A stretch of DNA of 64,000 bases from NCBI GenBank assembly GCA_018136815.1, contig CM030941.1:1735582-1799581 (forward strand), given 5' to 3'. A program made the position numbers and the translations under genes. Under the pieces are notes generated by a model that worked only from the letters and a program-made list of their open reading frames with translations, was not told where the DNA came from and did not search any database. This document shows, piece after piece, positions 51,587 to 63,870 of this stretch. Within the stretch, counting starts at the first letter, position 1. The number at the start of each line of letters is the position of its first letter. This DNA comes from Isochrysis galbana (Eukaryota > Haptophyta > Isochrysidales > Isochrysidaceae).

Positions 51587-53276
51587 AGTCTTCTGAAGAC
51601 GTCGCCATCCACCCGGCGTGCTGCGTGCTGCCCATGCGCGTGCAAGGGCGGACGTCAGCAGTCGGACGCCCACGTGGTTGCATTCTTCAATTCGGGCAGC
51701 GGGCATGGTTGCATTCTTCAACAAGGGCGGGACGATCGTTCAAGTTGAGGCGCAAACTAGGAGGAAGGCGAGGGCGCCCCCGTTAATGACGCAATCTCAA
51801 AACAAATTTACTTTGCGTACTGTAAGATGTGGGTCTACCTCCGTGACAGCCTATTCGACGATGGTCCCTACGACGTCTTCCGCTTGATGAGTCTCTTGGG
51901 TGGCATGCTCTTCTGGTTTATCGTTAGTGCTATAGGCGCAGCAGTCATCGCGTCGGGGGTGGCCTTGCGAAGGTCGGGATCGCGGTCGGGGTGGTTTTCG
52001 CGCTATTCATTCTTCTCCCCTTGGTACTATGCGCACGCACGGCGTCTCCGCGGGGGGACCGATGCACATCGCGCCGTGCCCAATGCACGGCGTGCACAAT
52101 GCGATTGCAAGTCATCACAGGTGCTCAGTGGATACTATTCATTAAACTGCATGTTTATGTAGTTGTCGGCCTTAGAGGAAAAGCGTTTGCATGCGCACGC
52201 ACGGCGTCCCCGCGGGGGAACATGCACCGCGGGGAAAAGCAGAGAAAAAAGTTGTTATCCCCACGCACGGCTAGCCCTTATTTAATTTTAAAATACTACA
52301 TACATAACTGTGGACATTTGATCGCTCAATTCGACTGATGCCCCACAATTGACGGAACGACACCTCCCTTTCCGGCTGGGGCTTTTTCCAGCAATGTTGT
52401 CTTTACGGTTTACGGCTCCGCCGTCCACCGACCGCCCACGCCTCCGCCTCGTCCACGAATCCTACGACTAATCCCCTAGCTGGCACGGCCATCCCCTCGC
52501 TGCCTCAACTCACACCACCGCCCTCGCCCTCTCTGAACTCCGCGGCCCCTCCTCCTCCGCCGTCATCTCTGACTCCCCCGCTGTCCATGCCTCCGTCTCC
52601 ACTCGCCGTCAAAGCGTGTGAGTGCGGGCAACAAGGAAGTTTGGCCCCCGGCAGGTTGCACGCTCGGCTGACCCGCGAGCGCTGGGCGGCGGGCGGCGGG
52701 CCAGTCACCTGTCTCTCGCTGCTGCAGCGTGCAGCTGTTTGCTGCTTGGCAGTCCGTGTGGGCGCGGCGATCTCCTGCGCACACACGCGGTCCGTGGCGG
52801 GATAGGGGAAACAATGAGAATGAGAGAAGAGGAAGTGCAGTGTGGAGGCAATGCGCATGTGAGGGGAGGAATGGACAGCCGGTCGCAAGGTGTGCTTGAC
52901 TGGTGTGCAGAGCTTGCGCGCGGACGGTCACCTCGCTGCACTTGCGGGCGGCGGGGGGGAGGCGGGCGGCGGAGGGGCCCGTCACCGTCGTTTCGCAGCG
53001 CCGACGGATTTTGTTTTTCGCTTCTCCTTCATTTCACCTCCCAAGTTTTCTTTCTCCGTCACTGAAGCTGCCCTCGGCCCTCAAAGTTTGAAGCCTCGAC
53101 GTCTCCTCAAACTTTGAGGTACTAAGTACTCGAGTAGGGCACCGTTCACTGACACTCTCTAGTATCTCACGTCTGAACCTCCCCCAATAGCGATGGGCGG
53201 CGCGCGCGGGAACTCGGAGTGAAGGGAGGCCGTCTCTCTCTCTCCCCTCTCTCTGCGTGAGACGGGCGTGGGCGCA
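51587..53276. other. Intergenic, no gene supported
   Basis: It contains a 35-bp GCGCACGCACGGCGTC-type repeat twice (about 52025-52060 and 52190-52225) and copy B of the dispersed repeat. Frames at 52500-53060 are GC-driven and overlap on both strands without domains. Confidence 0.4.
52290..52365 (-). repeat. Dispersed repeat, copy B
   Basis: The minus strand from 52365 reads AGGTGTCGTTCCGTCAATTG and stays similar to 13884-13970 for about 75 bp. Confidence 0.55.
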
Positions 53277-55111
53277 ATGCTGCCGAGCCGGCGCTCTCGG
53301 CGGCAAGACGAGTCGCGCACGCAGCTTCGGCTGCCCGTCGCGCTGCTCGGGCTGAGCGGGCTCGCGCTAGGCAGCTTTTTCCTCCTTCCGCTCCTCCACT
53401 TCCGCTCGGCGCTTCGCCTCCGCGAGGAGCGAGGAGTGCTCGGCAGGCCGGCCCCGAACATCTCAAAGGAAGAGTTGCACCAGCTCTTGCAGGCTGAGAC
53501 AGAGGCGGAAGCTCAGGCCTTCGGGCTGCAAGCGGTGCTGCCGCTATTGCCGCCATCCACGCCTCCGCCTCCTCCTCCAACAATAGGAGGCGCAGAGAGC
53601 AGAGCAGACGCTGCGAAGGCGGGGGGAGACGCCTCAAGGGTAGGGTCACCAGCGTTGGTGCTGTGCGCCGTCGCTGGCGCTGATCCCGACGACCTTGCCG
53701 TCGACTTTGTGATGGGACCACTCTTGCAGAGTGGCACCTCGCATAATGGAGGTCTCACGGTAAAGATGTGCCGAGAGGATGTGTGGATGGATGGCCGACA
53801 GAGCGACGGCACTCCCGGCAGCTCATCCCCATGTTCTCCGCTGGATGGGAAGGTGGTAGACCACGTGCAACTTCTCGTCAGCAGGGAAACGATCACGAGC
53901 TGGAATGCCCGTCGTGTGCGCCGGCCGGCAACTTCATCAAAAAGTGGTCTTGTATTACAACCATCTGCGCGATCTTCGCCGATCGATGTGGATAGTTCCT
54001 TTCCTCAATTGCAGCCATTAATCCCACACGCAGATCGGGCCCCCTTTTTAATCGTTCTATTACGAGATCCATTCGAAGCTCTCATTGCCGAATACAATGG
54101 ACGGTTCTCAATCCATGCTGGGAGCAATGGTTCGCTCGCTGCCCTTGCTCTCGCATACAGCGGAGGCGAGTTTGGGCCGGTCGGCTACGTGGATCCTGTT
54201 GTGCGATTTGCATCTACGTACCGGCGCCTGCTTGCAGGCCGGAACATTCTTACATGTACACTTGCCGGGCAAGCGGCTAGCCTTTGCGAAGGTCGCGCGG
54301 GGAGGGTCGAGGGAGCACTTCGAAAACACATGAGGCGGAGACGAAAGCGCAGGCGGCAACTCGACTCTTCTGATGTCGATCTCGCGGTGATGAATAATAC
54401 GGGCAGTGCTTCGGTCAGTAGACGGCGGTCATTGCTGTCTGGCCATTTCGTTGCGAGCAGTCCATCGGACGACGCAATGCTTGCGAAGCCTCCTGCTCAC
54501 AATCCTGGACAAGAAATGGCGGCAGAAGACCTTGCAGTGTGGCGGCTTGCACATACTTACGCTCCAGTGTCGCCAGCTCCCCTAGGCTGGTCGGCCTCTG
54601 CGCTATTTGGTGCCTATTTGGTGCCTCGTGATGGACGACCAGCAGAAGCTCAACTGCAACGCTGGAAGCGACAGGCAGGTGAGCGCCCAACGTACTAGAA
54701 CGTGGCGGCAGGCACTCTTGATGAGCAAGATGTGAGTGGAATAGCCGCATAGTGTGTCACACGTGCTGCGCCGAAGATGATGATGACAGCATCCGCCCAA
54801 ACAAACGCGCAGAAGTGACGCTTGAAATGCTAGATGGTCATCGTGGGTGGCCTTTCGTGCTCGAGAGATTCGAGGAGTCCGCTTTGGGATTGTGCGCCGC
54901 ATTGATACGCCGCGACCTCATAGGCTATGCGCGCCGAGGTGAGGCTGCGGACGATTCGCGATGCTCGCATCTCCCACGCTCGGTGCCGCCAGCTGTGACT
55001 GGCGCGGGTCGGAGGGCAGGCGCGGGAGGTGAGCTTCGTCCGGGTGATGTCCGGACAGATGTGAGGCTCGCCGCTGAGATCTTTGCGAACGAATTCCTCG
55101 ATTTCCGGTGA
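53277..55111 (+). CDS. Sulfotransferase-like type II membrane protein 1 (two exons)
   Basis: Exons are 53277-54678 and 54753-55111, giving 586 residues. An Arg-rich cytosolic start (LPSRRSRRQ) is followed by one hydrophobic anchor (LPVALLGLSGLALGSFFLLPLL), then a Pro-rich stem, as in Golgi glycan sulfotransferases. The 3'-phosphosulfate-binding region is visible as FLIVLLRDPFEALIAEYN. The region HRGWPFVLERFEESALGL near the C-terminus is the usual end of the fold. The 5' PAPS-binding loop is not clear (a degenerate VLCAVAGADPDD stands where it would be), so activity is doubtful. A second, clearer sulfotransferase lies 119 bp downstream in tandem. The frame join across the 74-bp intron is exact. 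Confidence 0.6.
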
Positions 55112-55229
55112 ATTGCCGGGGCCCCTAAATGCCTTCGGGGTTCGCTGTAGATTTGAGAGAGGACGGTGCAGTTGATTGACTCTGAGAGTCACGCATCTTC
55201 GCCCTGGCCGTTGCAATGAAGGTCCCAGG

Positions 55230-56986
55230 ATGAACCACGTCTTGCATCGCAGGTTGTATCACACAGCACAGAACGCATTATCTCAGTTGATCGCTGAGAG
55301 TTCAGCTCCCAAGCTGATGATCCAAGGCGCTGAAGCTACTGCGGGTACCTCGCTCATCGCTAGCCGAAACGACTCGGTCGCCAGGATGAATGGAAGAACA
55401 AATGAAGATGCTCGCATCCTGCGATCGCCTTCTCTCACACCCCTGGCACAAATACTTCAATCAATTAGATCATTTCCGCCCCGGCTTCCAAAGTTCATTG
55501 AACCCCTCAAATGTAGCCCAACAAAGCGTTTCTGCTCGATGCCACAGAGCAACCTTAGCATTCGTTCATGGGCGGATCCTTGGCCCCGCCAAGTACAACG
55601 CCTTCAGACCCTCGCACCGCCTGCATGGGATCGAAGAAATAATCGATCCACACATCAGCTCCTCTTTATCCACATCCCGAAGTGTGCTGGCTCTTCATTC
55701 CGCAACGGTGGGAGTGGCCTGATTGCGACGGTTGATGATCGACTCCCCTTGATGGACCACGGCACATATTCATCTGACCCCTAAACGACGTCTCTCTGTA
55801 TTCTGCAGGTATGTTGCTCGAGTTTACTCGTATTCACCGTAAACCGGAAGATGTGGGGTGCGTCTTCTACCGCGACGTCCACTTTCGTGAAAAGGAGACG
55901 ACTCCAAAGGACAGCACCACGGCGACCAACATGTCAGAATGGTCGACAGCCGGCGGGCAAAGCCGGAGGCGCCACGGGCTTCTTCGCGCCGGCCCCGATT
56001 GCATCATGGATGATGGGATGATTGACCCGACAGTCCCCATACTGACAGGTCACATCGGCTTCGGGTCGGCACTCCTATCGCGGATCAGCACGCCTTTCAC
56101 AGCGATAGTGTTCTTGCGCGAACCCATCGCACGCCTCGTCTCGCTATTCAACATGTATCCTGCAGGAACTTGGGGTGGGCGTGCGTCGAGCAATACAAGC
56201 GATGCTGTCACCCAGCAGGAATCGCCTGAGGTCGCTTTTGCGCGAGCTTACCGCACGGCCCTTGCAGGACGCAATGCATTAACGTGCTTCATCTCCGGCG
56301 ACAGCCCTTGCGACTCGCGTGGCGCTACGCGCGTTGGCTCTCTCGGTGCATCGTCTCTGCGAAGAGCTCAGTATAATTTGCTGCATCGCTTCGCCGCCTT
56401 TGGAATCACGGAGAGGCTTCATGATTCCTTCGCTCTTATTGCCCACACTCTAGGCTGGCGCAATTTCTATGAGAAGCCCTCTTTCAATGCAGCGGTGCAT
56501 GTGACCCCCGGTGGGGTGCACAAGCGGCTTGCACTTGACCATCTCTGTGCGATGCCGGATCTGTTACATGAGCTTGGTCGCGCCGAGCGCCTAGACCGCG
56601 CGTTGTACATTTTCAGCCTCTCAGTTTTTGAGCAACGGGTACGGCAGCTCCCACACGATCTCATTCATCTTGCTCAGCAACGGACGGGTGGGAGGAATAA
56701 TGCTGGACCAATATGTCGTCCGCAATCGGCAAGGGCAAACGCAATCGCTGCCGTCAACGCCGATTTGATGGATAGGAATATCGTCTCTGAGCCATTCATA
56801 CAAGAAACTGATCGGCAAGAAAACAATACGGCCTCGCGTTTCCTGCCCTTGCTCAGTCGTGATCGAGTGGTTGTCTCCCCAGATGACCCTCCCGACGGTG
56901 CAGTGTATCTACCGCGACGCACCCATCCTTTGCGCGCCCCGGAGCATCTCTTCAACGACGACGGTAGTTTTGATACAGTGTGGTAA
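55230..56986 (+). CDS. Sulfotransferase family protein 2 (two exons)
   Basis: Exons are 55230-55707 and 55809-56986, giving 551 residues. The 5' PAPS-binding loop is LLFIHIPKCAGSSF, split from the rest by a 101-bp intron. The 3' phosphate-binding segment is IVFLREPIARLVSLFN. A conserved LERFEES-like region corresponds to FGITERLHDSFALIAHTLGW. These match the carbohydrate sulfotransferase (Sulfotransfer_2, heparan 2-O-like) families, which use PAPS to sulfate polysaccharides, usually in the Golgi. No clear membrane anchor is seen after the chosen ATG. The frame is open further upstream without an ATG, so an additional 5' exon is possible. The substrate cannot be told. Confidence 0.75.
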
Positions 56987-57049
56987 ATAGTGAGTGAGCC
57001 CAGAGAGAAGGAGAAGAGAGCGCGACGTGAAGTGAGAGGAGAGAATCGC

Positions 57050-57113
57050 GCGCGTCGTCGACACACCACGATACGCATAGACGTGTCGTCGACACACCAC
57101 GATACGCATAGAC
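57050..57113 (+). repeat. Tandem duplication of about 33 bp
   Basis: GTCGTCGACACACCACGATA followed by CGCATAGAC occurs twice in direct succession, 65 bp after the sulfotransferase 2 stop codon. Confidence 0.85.
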
Positions 57114-57340
57114 AATGTAGTGCGCACCGCGCCGCACCAGCTACGCTTGTGATGGTGGTGTGCTTGTTGCCTTCCTTGGCTCATTTCGAGTCCGTCCCAT
57201 ATTCGACGGAACGCGATCTTCGGGCTTGGTTGGGGTGTTTGGTGGCACGCCCAATGCAGGCGTGGGAGTGCGGCTCGTGACCAGCGCCCACTTAACGCTT
57301 GGGTGGTAGTGATGGATGCTCAACTCATGCCAAAAGGCAG

Positions 57341-57990
57341 CAACTAACTTTACAGTCAGTTGCCATGGAGCGCGCCGAACTAAGTTTATACTTGGTTTAC
57401 CCATGGCGGGGCACGAGCCCCCCCCTCTCTCCACTCCTCCCCCGCCATGGGGGAGGAACCACCCGCTCTCCTGGCACGCCTGATGGCTTGCCAGGAGCAC
57501 ACTGCCATGCTGACCCATCCCTCTCCCCACAGGCACGCCTGATTCGCCCGCCCTGGCCTGTCGTGGCCAGCCCATCCCTCTGACCAGCCCCTCCTCCCCC
57601 TGGGCCCCCCTGATCAGGACCCCCCAGCCAGCTCCAGTCGACTGGTAGGGGCTCGAGAGCCAGCGATGGAGAGGCAGGAGGGGCCAGGGCCATGCCCCAG
57701 CCTCACCTGCCCCCTGAGCTGCGCTCCCAGGCCCCTGCTGGCCTCCTGGGAACCTGAAGAGGGGCCGCAGGCGCGCGCCATGGGCCCCCGCCGCAGGGAA
57801 GAGAGGAGGAAAAGGGAAGAGGGAGGGGAGGGGGGAGTGGCAGCTCTCCCCTCCGGCGTTTACGTGTCTTCTCGCCCCATTTGGGTAAGAGAAGACGGGG
57901 GCGCCAGAACCAGGAGGGAAGGGCCGCGGCTCGCCGCGGCCACTCGCTCTTGCGAGGAGAGATTAGCGTTTCTGGGCTCCTATTCATGAG
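57341..57990 (+). mobile_element. LINE 5'-end fragment
   Basis: GAACTAAGTTTATACTTGG at 57376 starts a segment similar to 49548-49990 (CACGAGCCCCCCCCTCTCTCC and following). It is preceded by an additional piece (57341-57375) that matches the start of a second LINE copy (TCAGTTGCCATGGAGCGCGCC; compare 17122-17158 in reverse). No 3' end was found. Confidence 0.6.
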
Positions 57991-57999
57991 TGCCCCCCC

Positions 58000-59668
58000 C
58001 CCCCCCCCCTGCGTTGTTTTTACCCGAAAGGGGTTTTCCCGGCGCTTGTTGCGGCGAGCGCGAAGCTTGGTCTGAGCGGCATTAGCATTCCCGTTCGTTG
58101 CACGCCAGACATCTCCACCGACGTCGTGTCCCATTAGTGTTTGATATAGATCATTCTCGTCGTTGTCGCTTTGGATGGCAGCGAGCGAGACTTGGAAGGC
58201 TCGTTCAAAATGCTCGAATGGGCGACCGCGCTGTCCATCAAATGGGGGCGCAAGGGGGTATTTCTTGCGATCCCAGTCTTTATCCTGTGTAGAGAGCATG
58301 AAGGCATCATGAATTGTGTCTTCGCGTTCTTGGGGAAATTCTCCCAAAAGATCATGAGATGACGACGAAGTGGTGTCGAACGGTGGCCTGCCGAAGTTTG
58401 GCAGCTCACAGAAATTTGATCGAATTATAGGCGGGATTGAGAATGGGGTCGAGCGCCGCGGAAGGATGGTGAATATCACGCGCGGTACGACCAGTCCTCG
58501 CCGAGTACGGCTGTCGGAGCGATGGAGATTGCACCAGATGGCTTCGGCGATCAGTGCATGTTCGCCCGCGGGATTAAAATAGAATTCCCAGTCGTCGTCT
58601 CCCCCAGGATAAAAATAGAATTGCCAGTCGTCGTCGGATGGTGCGGGGAAAAGTCCTTGGCCGGCCAGTTCCGCGCGGGGGGTTTCCCCTGCGGACGCTT
58701 CCTTGCGGGGCGAGGCTCCCCCACGGTGCGCGCGCGGGGGGGGTTCCCCCCCTCCTCCCTCCGGAGTTCCTGTCGGCGTCTGCTGCGCGCGGGGGGAATT
58801 CCTGTTCCCCCTCCGGAGGTCCGGTCGGCGTTCCCTGCGCGCGGGGGGGTTCTTCTGTTCCCCCTCCGGAGGTCCGGTCGGCGTTTTCTGCGCGCGGGGG
58901 GGCGCGCGGGGGGGGTTCCTGCCCTCCTCCCACCGGAGCTCCTGTCGGCGTGTTCTGCGCGCGGGGGGGAATTCCTGTTCCCCCTCCGGAGGTGCGGTCG
59001 GCGTGTTTTCCGCGCGGGGGGGAATCTTAGACCTTTCGCCTGCGCCCTCTGCGAGTCCGTCTCCCAAGGGGGGGGTGCAGCAGAGGTGGCAGCTATGCAG
59101 TTTGACGAAACAGTGGGGAGGCGCGGGCAATCGTTCCCCAGGGGGAAGAGATTTTCCCCATTGCAGCAATGGGGGCTTCCTTGCTCGAGCTGCCCGACTT
59201 TGCAACGCTGTTGCGCCTGGTAGCAACCTCGCAGCCCGGTGCCTTCCGGGGAGATTCGACGCGCCTCGTAGTGGCTGATGTGACCATCCGACACGGGTGA
59301 CGACCTCGAGCGTCCCGACGCCTCGAGGGCTCTAAGAATAGATGCTGAGGGATGGATTTTGGGGTCATTCGATGTGGAATTGTGGTTTTGCCACCCTTGA
59401 ACTGTCGAGTGCGGGCGGTTCTGGCTGTGGCTGTCACTGAAGTTGTTGGATGATTTGACCATGTGGTCCAGGTCCCACCACTTGGAGGAGCGTGTGGCGC
59501 GGTCGGCGGCCGCTGAGTCGAAGAAAAGATTTTCAACGAATTTGTCGAGTTTATTCGTTGTGGTGTTGTACCCTTGAGCGGCGTCGTCGAGCGCGCTGTG
59601 GTTGTAGAAGTTGGGGTGGTCTCTCGGCGGGGGTACCACGTTAGAAATTGTAGTCTTGTAAGAGGTCT
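58000..59668 (-). pseudogene. Truncated Copia gag region with minisatellite
   Basis: Minus-strand frames overlap here. One encodes KKYPLAPPFDGQRGRPFEHF, then ERAFQVSLAAIQSDNDENDLY, which looks like the N-terminal gag domain of algal Copia elements. Another encodes the Asn/Ser-rich leader. Between them lies a repeat of about 60 bp (58680-59030; units CCCCCTCCGGAGGTCCGGTC plus CTGCGCGCGGGGGG). The rest of the polyprotein is absent; the LINE fragment lies beyond. Confidence 0.5.
58680..59030. repeat. Minisatellite, about 5 units of 55-62 bp
   Basis: Each unit contains CCCCCTCCGGAG, then TCGGCGT and GCGCGCGGGGGG. Units vary in length, so the reading frame through them is not maintained evenly. 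Confidence 0.8.
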
Positions 59669-59842
59669 TGTTGGCTAGCATCCCTAGCCACATACACCGG
59701 ACGAGCCATGCACCAACCGCGCACACCCCCATCGCGGGGTAGGGGCTCCGTTGCCGATGAGGCACGGTCCCTCAGCACTAGGATTAAACTAGGACAACAA
59801 GAAAACTCTGACACTCCCAATCTTCCAGTAAATCCTCCAACA
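59669..59842 (-). mobile_element. Putative short Copia LTR
   Basis: On the minus strand it starts TGTTGGAGGATTTACTGG and ends GCTAGCCAACA, giving a TGTTGG/CCAACA inverted terminus over 174 bp. It precedes the gag-like frame as a 5' LTR should. The matching 3' LTR is not in this region. Confidence 0.4.
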
Positions 59843-60038
59843 ACAAATTGGTGTGAGCACGCACGAGCCTCTCAACAGTCTCGCCTCTCCTCTCTCCTCC
59901 TGTCCCCCCCCCCCCCCCACCCGCGGCGCCTCCCCTCTCACCGCCTCGCGGCGCGCGCGCGCGGACGGGCCGTCCCCCCTCCTCCCCCCGGCCCTCTTCC
60001 TCCACCCCCCCCCCCCCCCGCCGACTGCCGCCGCCACG

Positions 60039-63000
60039 ATGCTGCTGCGCTCAGCCCTGAGCCGGCTACCGGCTCAGCCGGCGCCTCGCGCTCGCGCAAT
60101 GCACCTCTCCCCCCGCGAGCTCGACCACCTCCGCCTCTCCACTGTGGGAGGCCTCGCTCAGCGTCGGCTCGCGAGGGGCCTCCGGCTCAACCAGCCAGAG
60201 GCAGTGGCTCTGATCTCCTCGCAGATGATGGAGATGATACGCGACGGAAAATCTGTCGCCGATCTCATGGTTCTCGGACAGAAGCTCCTCGGGAGGAGGC
60301 AGGTGCTCCCTGGAGTCGCATCGATGATCTCGGCAGTGCAGGTCGAGGCGACCTTTGATGATGGCACCAAGCTCCTCTCTATCCACTCTCCGATCTCGGC
60401 GCGCGACGGCGATCTCTCACTCGCGCTTTACGGATCGTTTCTACCCGTGCCGGACTTATCCGTCTTTGGCGACCTCAAGGACGAGGACGAGCCACCCGGC
60501 GCAATGTTCTACGCAGAAGATGCCGGCATCACGCTCAACGCCGGCAGGAACCTAATCGAGCTGGCGGTCACCAACTCGGGCGACCGCCCGATCCAGGTCG
60601 ACGCAGCCGGCACCTCTCGCGCTGCAGCGTGCACACATTGCCCGCGCGAGCCCCCCCCCGACGCTCCATGGAGCGTCCCATCAGACACATGGATCTTTCT
60701 TGCACCCTCGCAGGTCGGTTCGCATTATCACTTCATTGAAACCAACCCTGCACTTGTGTTTGATCGCGCGGCATCGCTGGGCATGAGGCTCAACGTGCCT
60801 GCTGGCTCGAGCGTACGGTTCGAGCCCGGCGAGTCGAAGACCGTAACACTCGTGGAAGTGGGAGGCAAGAAGGTGCGGCTCTCTGGCCTTGCCGAGCGCC
60901 CCGGTTGCTCTCAGCCGCGGGTGTTGCCCGCCCCGCATGCCCTTGCTGGACGCAAGGGCGACGCGCCCCTCACGCGCCGTATCCCGTGCGCCCTGTTGAT
61001 CGCTGGCTTTCTTCACTCACTTTCGGCCTCAGGTGGTGCGCTCCGGCAACAACCTTGTCAGCGGTACCGCCTCGGCCGACCGGCTACCCGAGGTGATGAA
61101 GCGCATCAAAGCGGGCGGCTTTGGTCATGCACCGACCAACTCGGGGCCTCCAAAGGGCACGCCCCTCGTTCTCAAGCGCCCAGAATACGCCGCCATGTTC
61201 GGCCCGACCGTTGGGGATCGCATCAAGCTGGGAGACACCTGCCTGTTGGCTGAGGTCGAGAAGGACTTCACGGTGTACGGCGATGAGCTGAAGTTTGGCG
61301 GCGGGAAAGTGCTGCGCGAGGGCATGGGCCAGGCGACGGGCTGCAATGCTGACGATGCTCTGGACACCGTCATCACCAACGCTCTCATCATCGACCCAAT
61401 CCTCGGTGTGGTGAAGGCGGACATTGGCATCAAAGGTGAGCATGCGCCGCCAAGCCCTCGTCGCGGTGCCGTGACCAAGGCTCAGGCGCCCGATGACGGT
61501 CCCTCACTTGGGCGCCACCGCTGTCACCCCCAAAAGGCTCGCGCATCGTGGGCATCGGCAAGGCGGGCAATCCTGACTGCATGGATGGCGTCACCCCTGG
61601 TATGATCACGGGCGTGACCACCGACTCGATCGCGGGCGAGAAGCTCATCGTCACCGCAGGCGCTATCGACACCCATGTGCACTGGATCTGCCCGCAAATC
61701 ATCGAGGAAGCCATTGCGTCCGGCATTACTACTCTGTGCGTGCGCACGGAGCGAGCCACCATTATCCCACTCAGCTGCAAGCATCTTGCGCTCTCTGCTC
61801 GGGTCCAATGGCGCATCCGCGCCGACGCCGCAATGGCACGACCATACCACGCCGTGCCACTGTAGGTATGGTGGCGGCGTCGGGCCGTCGGCAGGCACAA
61901 CTGCTACCACGTGCACGCCCTCTCCGAATCATGTCGAGATGATGATCAAGGCGACCGACGGTTTCCCACTCAACTTCGGCTTCTCTGGTAAGGGCAACAC
62001 CAGCGACTCCACGGGCATGCTCGAGGTTCTCGAGGCTGGCGCCTCGGGCTACAAGTTGCACGAGGATTGGGGCACCACGCCTGCAGCGATCGACGCGTGC
62101 CTCTCCTTCTGTGATGAGCATGACGTGCAGGTGAGGCGGCGTGCCCACCTGCTGTAACCACCTCGGAGCGTTGGGTCACCGGCTTCCGCGTTGACGGCAC
62201 ACAGCACTGTCTTACCTCACAACGCAGGCAACGATTCATACGGATACCCTCAATGAGTCGGGTTTCGTCGACGATTCCCTGGCAGCCATAAAGGGTCGGA
62301 CCATCCACACGTACCACTCAGAAGGCGCTGGCGGCGGTCATGCGCCCGACATCATTAAGGTTTGTCCACTACTTCGCACTCGTCTGGTTGGACTGAAAGG
62401 CTACGAAAAACGCACAGTTGGTGATCGGGGTGGGATGGCAACCCGTCTCCTTCCCCGTTGGCTGCAGGTCTGCTCTGAGCTCAACGTGATCCCCTCTTCG
62501 ACAAACCCGACACGACCTTTCACTGTTAACACTATCGATGAGCACCTCGACATGCTCATGGTCCGCAGCGCCGATGGCCTTGGGAGAGGAAGTCTAGCGC
62601 CGAACAGCCCATGCAACCTTGCGTGCTATGACGGTCGGGTGTTCACCAGAGATTAACCTTCAGCATGCTCGGTCGCGGATCCCGCTCTTGCTCCCTTGGC
62701 CTGCATGCAGGTGTGTCACCACCTTGACGATTCCATTCCCGAGGATGTGGCGTTCGCCGAGTCGCGCATCCGCGGCGAGACCATTGCGGCGGAGGACATC
62801 CTGCACGACATGGGAGCAATCTCGATCATGTCCTCGGATTCACAGGCGATGGGTCGCGTTGGTGAAGTGGTCTGCCGCACCTGGCAGACGGCAGATAAGA
62901 TGAAACGGCAGCGCGGCGCACTCGCGGAAGAGACCAACTCGAGCTCCGATAACGCTCGTATCAAGCGGTGCGCGTGCCGTTGTGCCCCAGCACGCACTGT

Positions 63001-63543
63001 CTCCACTGCCATTGCGACTCATGCCTGACGCTGCCTCGTCGCAGGTACATCGCCAAGTACACGATCAACCCGGCGCTCGCACATGGCATGTCGCACCTCG
63101 TTGGGTCGGTGCAGCCCGGAAAGCTAGCGGACCTTGTGCTGTGGAAGCCAGCGCTCTTCGGAGCCAAGCCTGAGATGGTCATCAAGGGCGGGACGATCGC
63201 ATGGGCGCAAATGGGAGATCCGAACGCCTCCATCCCGACACCACAGCCGGTTGTGATGCGCCCGATGTTTGGCGCCTTCGGGGGCGCTGTCGGTGGTACA
63301 TCCGTCATTTTTGTCTCGGGTGCAGCGCATGCTGCGAATGTAAAGGAAAAGTACGGGTTGAACAAGAACACGGAGCCTGTGCATGGAACGCGCACAGTCT
63401 CCAAGTCTGATATGGTTCACAACTCGCTCATGCCAAAGATTAAGGTGCACCCAGAGACGTTCGAGGTCACCGCGGACGGGATACCGCTGGTTTGCGAGCC
63501 TGCGGACTCTTTGCCTCTCGCTCGCAAATTCTTTTTGTTCTGA
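60039..63543 (+). CDS. URE: Urease, fused gamma-beta-alpha (nine exons)
   Basis: Exons: 60039-60596, 60714-60872, 61033-61435, 61537-61735, 61866-62130, 62228-62359, 62468-62560, 62711-62967 and 63045-63543, giving 854 residues. Urease is a nickel enzyme that splits urea into ammonia and carbamate. The gamma part begins [12 protein letters not shown], the beta part includes [14 protein letters not shown], and the alpha part carries the nickel ligands: HVHWICPQ, the carbamylated Lys in [37 protein letters not shown] and SSDSQAMGR. The mobile-flap Cys is in VCHHLDDS, split by an intron just before it. The canonical start would be the Met at residue 21; the ATG at 60039 adds a 20-residue Arg/Ala leader resembling a mitochondrial presequence. 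Intron 1 (117 bp) is in frame and stop-free. All active-site residues I can check are present. Confidence 0.96.
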
Positions 63544-63819
63544 GCAAGGCACATCCAAATGAGTGGGTTTGCTTCAGGCATGTGCTGAGCACCACCGTGC
63601 CACTCTTGTGTGGGTGTGCTTGACTCAGCTATCCCAATCCGCAGATGCCTTCTAGAGTTGTGGTCATGAGTGCTTGAAGTGTGGGTCGTATCCACGCGCT
63701 TTCTTTTCTATCATGTACAATGCAGGATGTGAGCGGCCACCAAGAGAGTTGGAGAGGATCCCCTTTTCTGACTCATCGATGCTAATCTCCCAAGCTCTCG
63801 TGTAAAGCGTCTTTCATTC
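63544..63819. other. Urease 3' flank, no gene seen
   Basis: No recognisable feature except the expected 3' UTR. Confidence 0.4.
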
Positions 63820-63870
63820 ATGATAACAAAACCTTATAATATTCTTACCGCACATCGACCTTGCTATCAA
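63820..63870 (-). mobile_element. LINE 3' terminus
   Basis: On the minus strand this reads GCGGTAAGAATATTATAAGG followed by TTTTG, the family 3' end. The LINE would extend to the right (63870-64000), where no domain is visible yet. Confidence 0.5.

Noticed and set aside
52500-53060. Overlapping Arg/Pro/Ser-rich frames on both strands
   Set aside because: High GC keeps all frames open; no domain, splice pattern or conserved motif.
57703-59226. 507-codon minus-strand frame as a host gene
   Set aside because: Dominated by a GC-rich minisatellite, with a Copia-gag-like piece and a LINE fragment at its ends.
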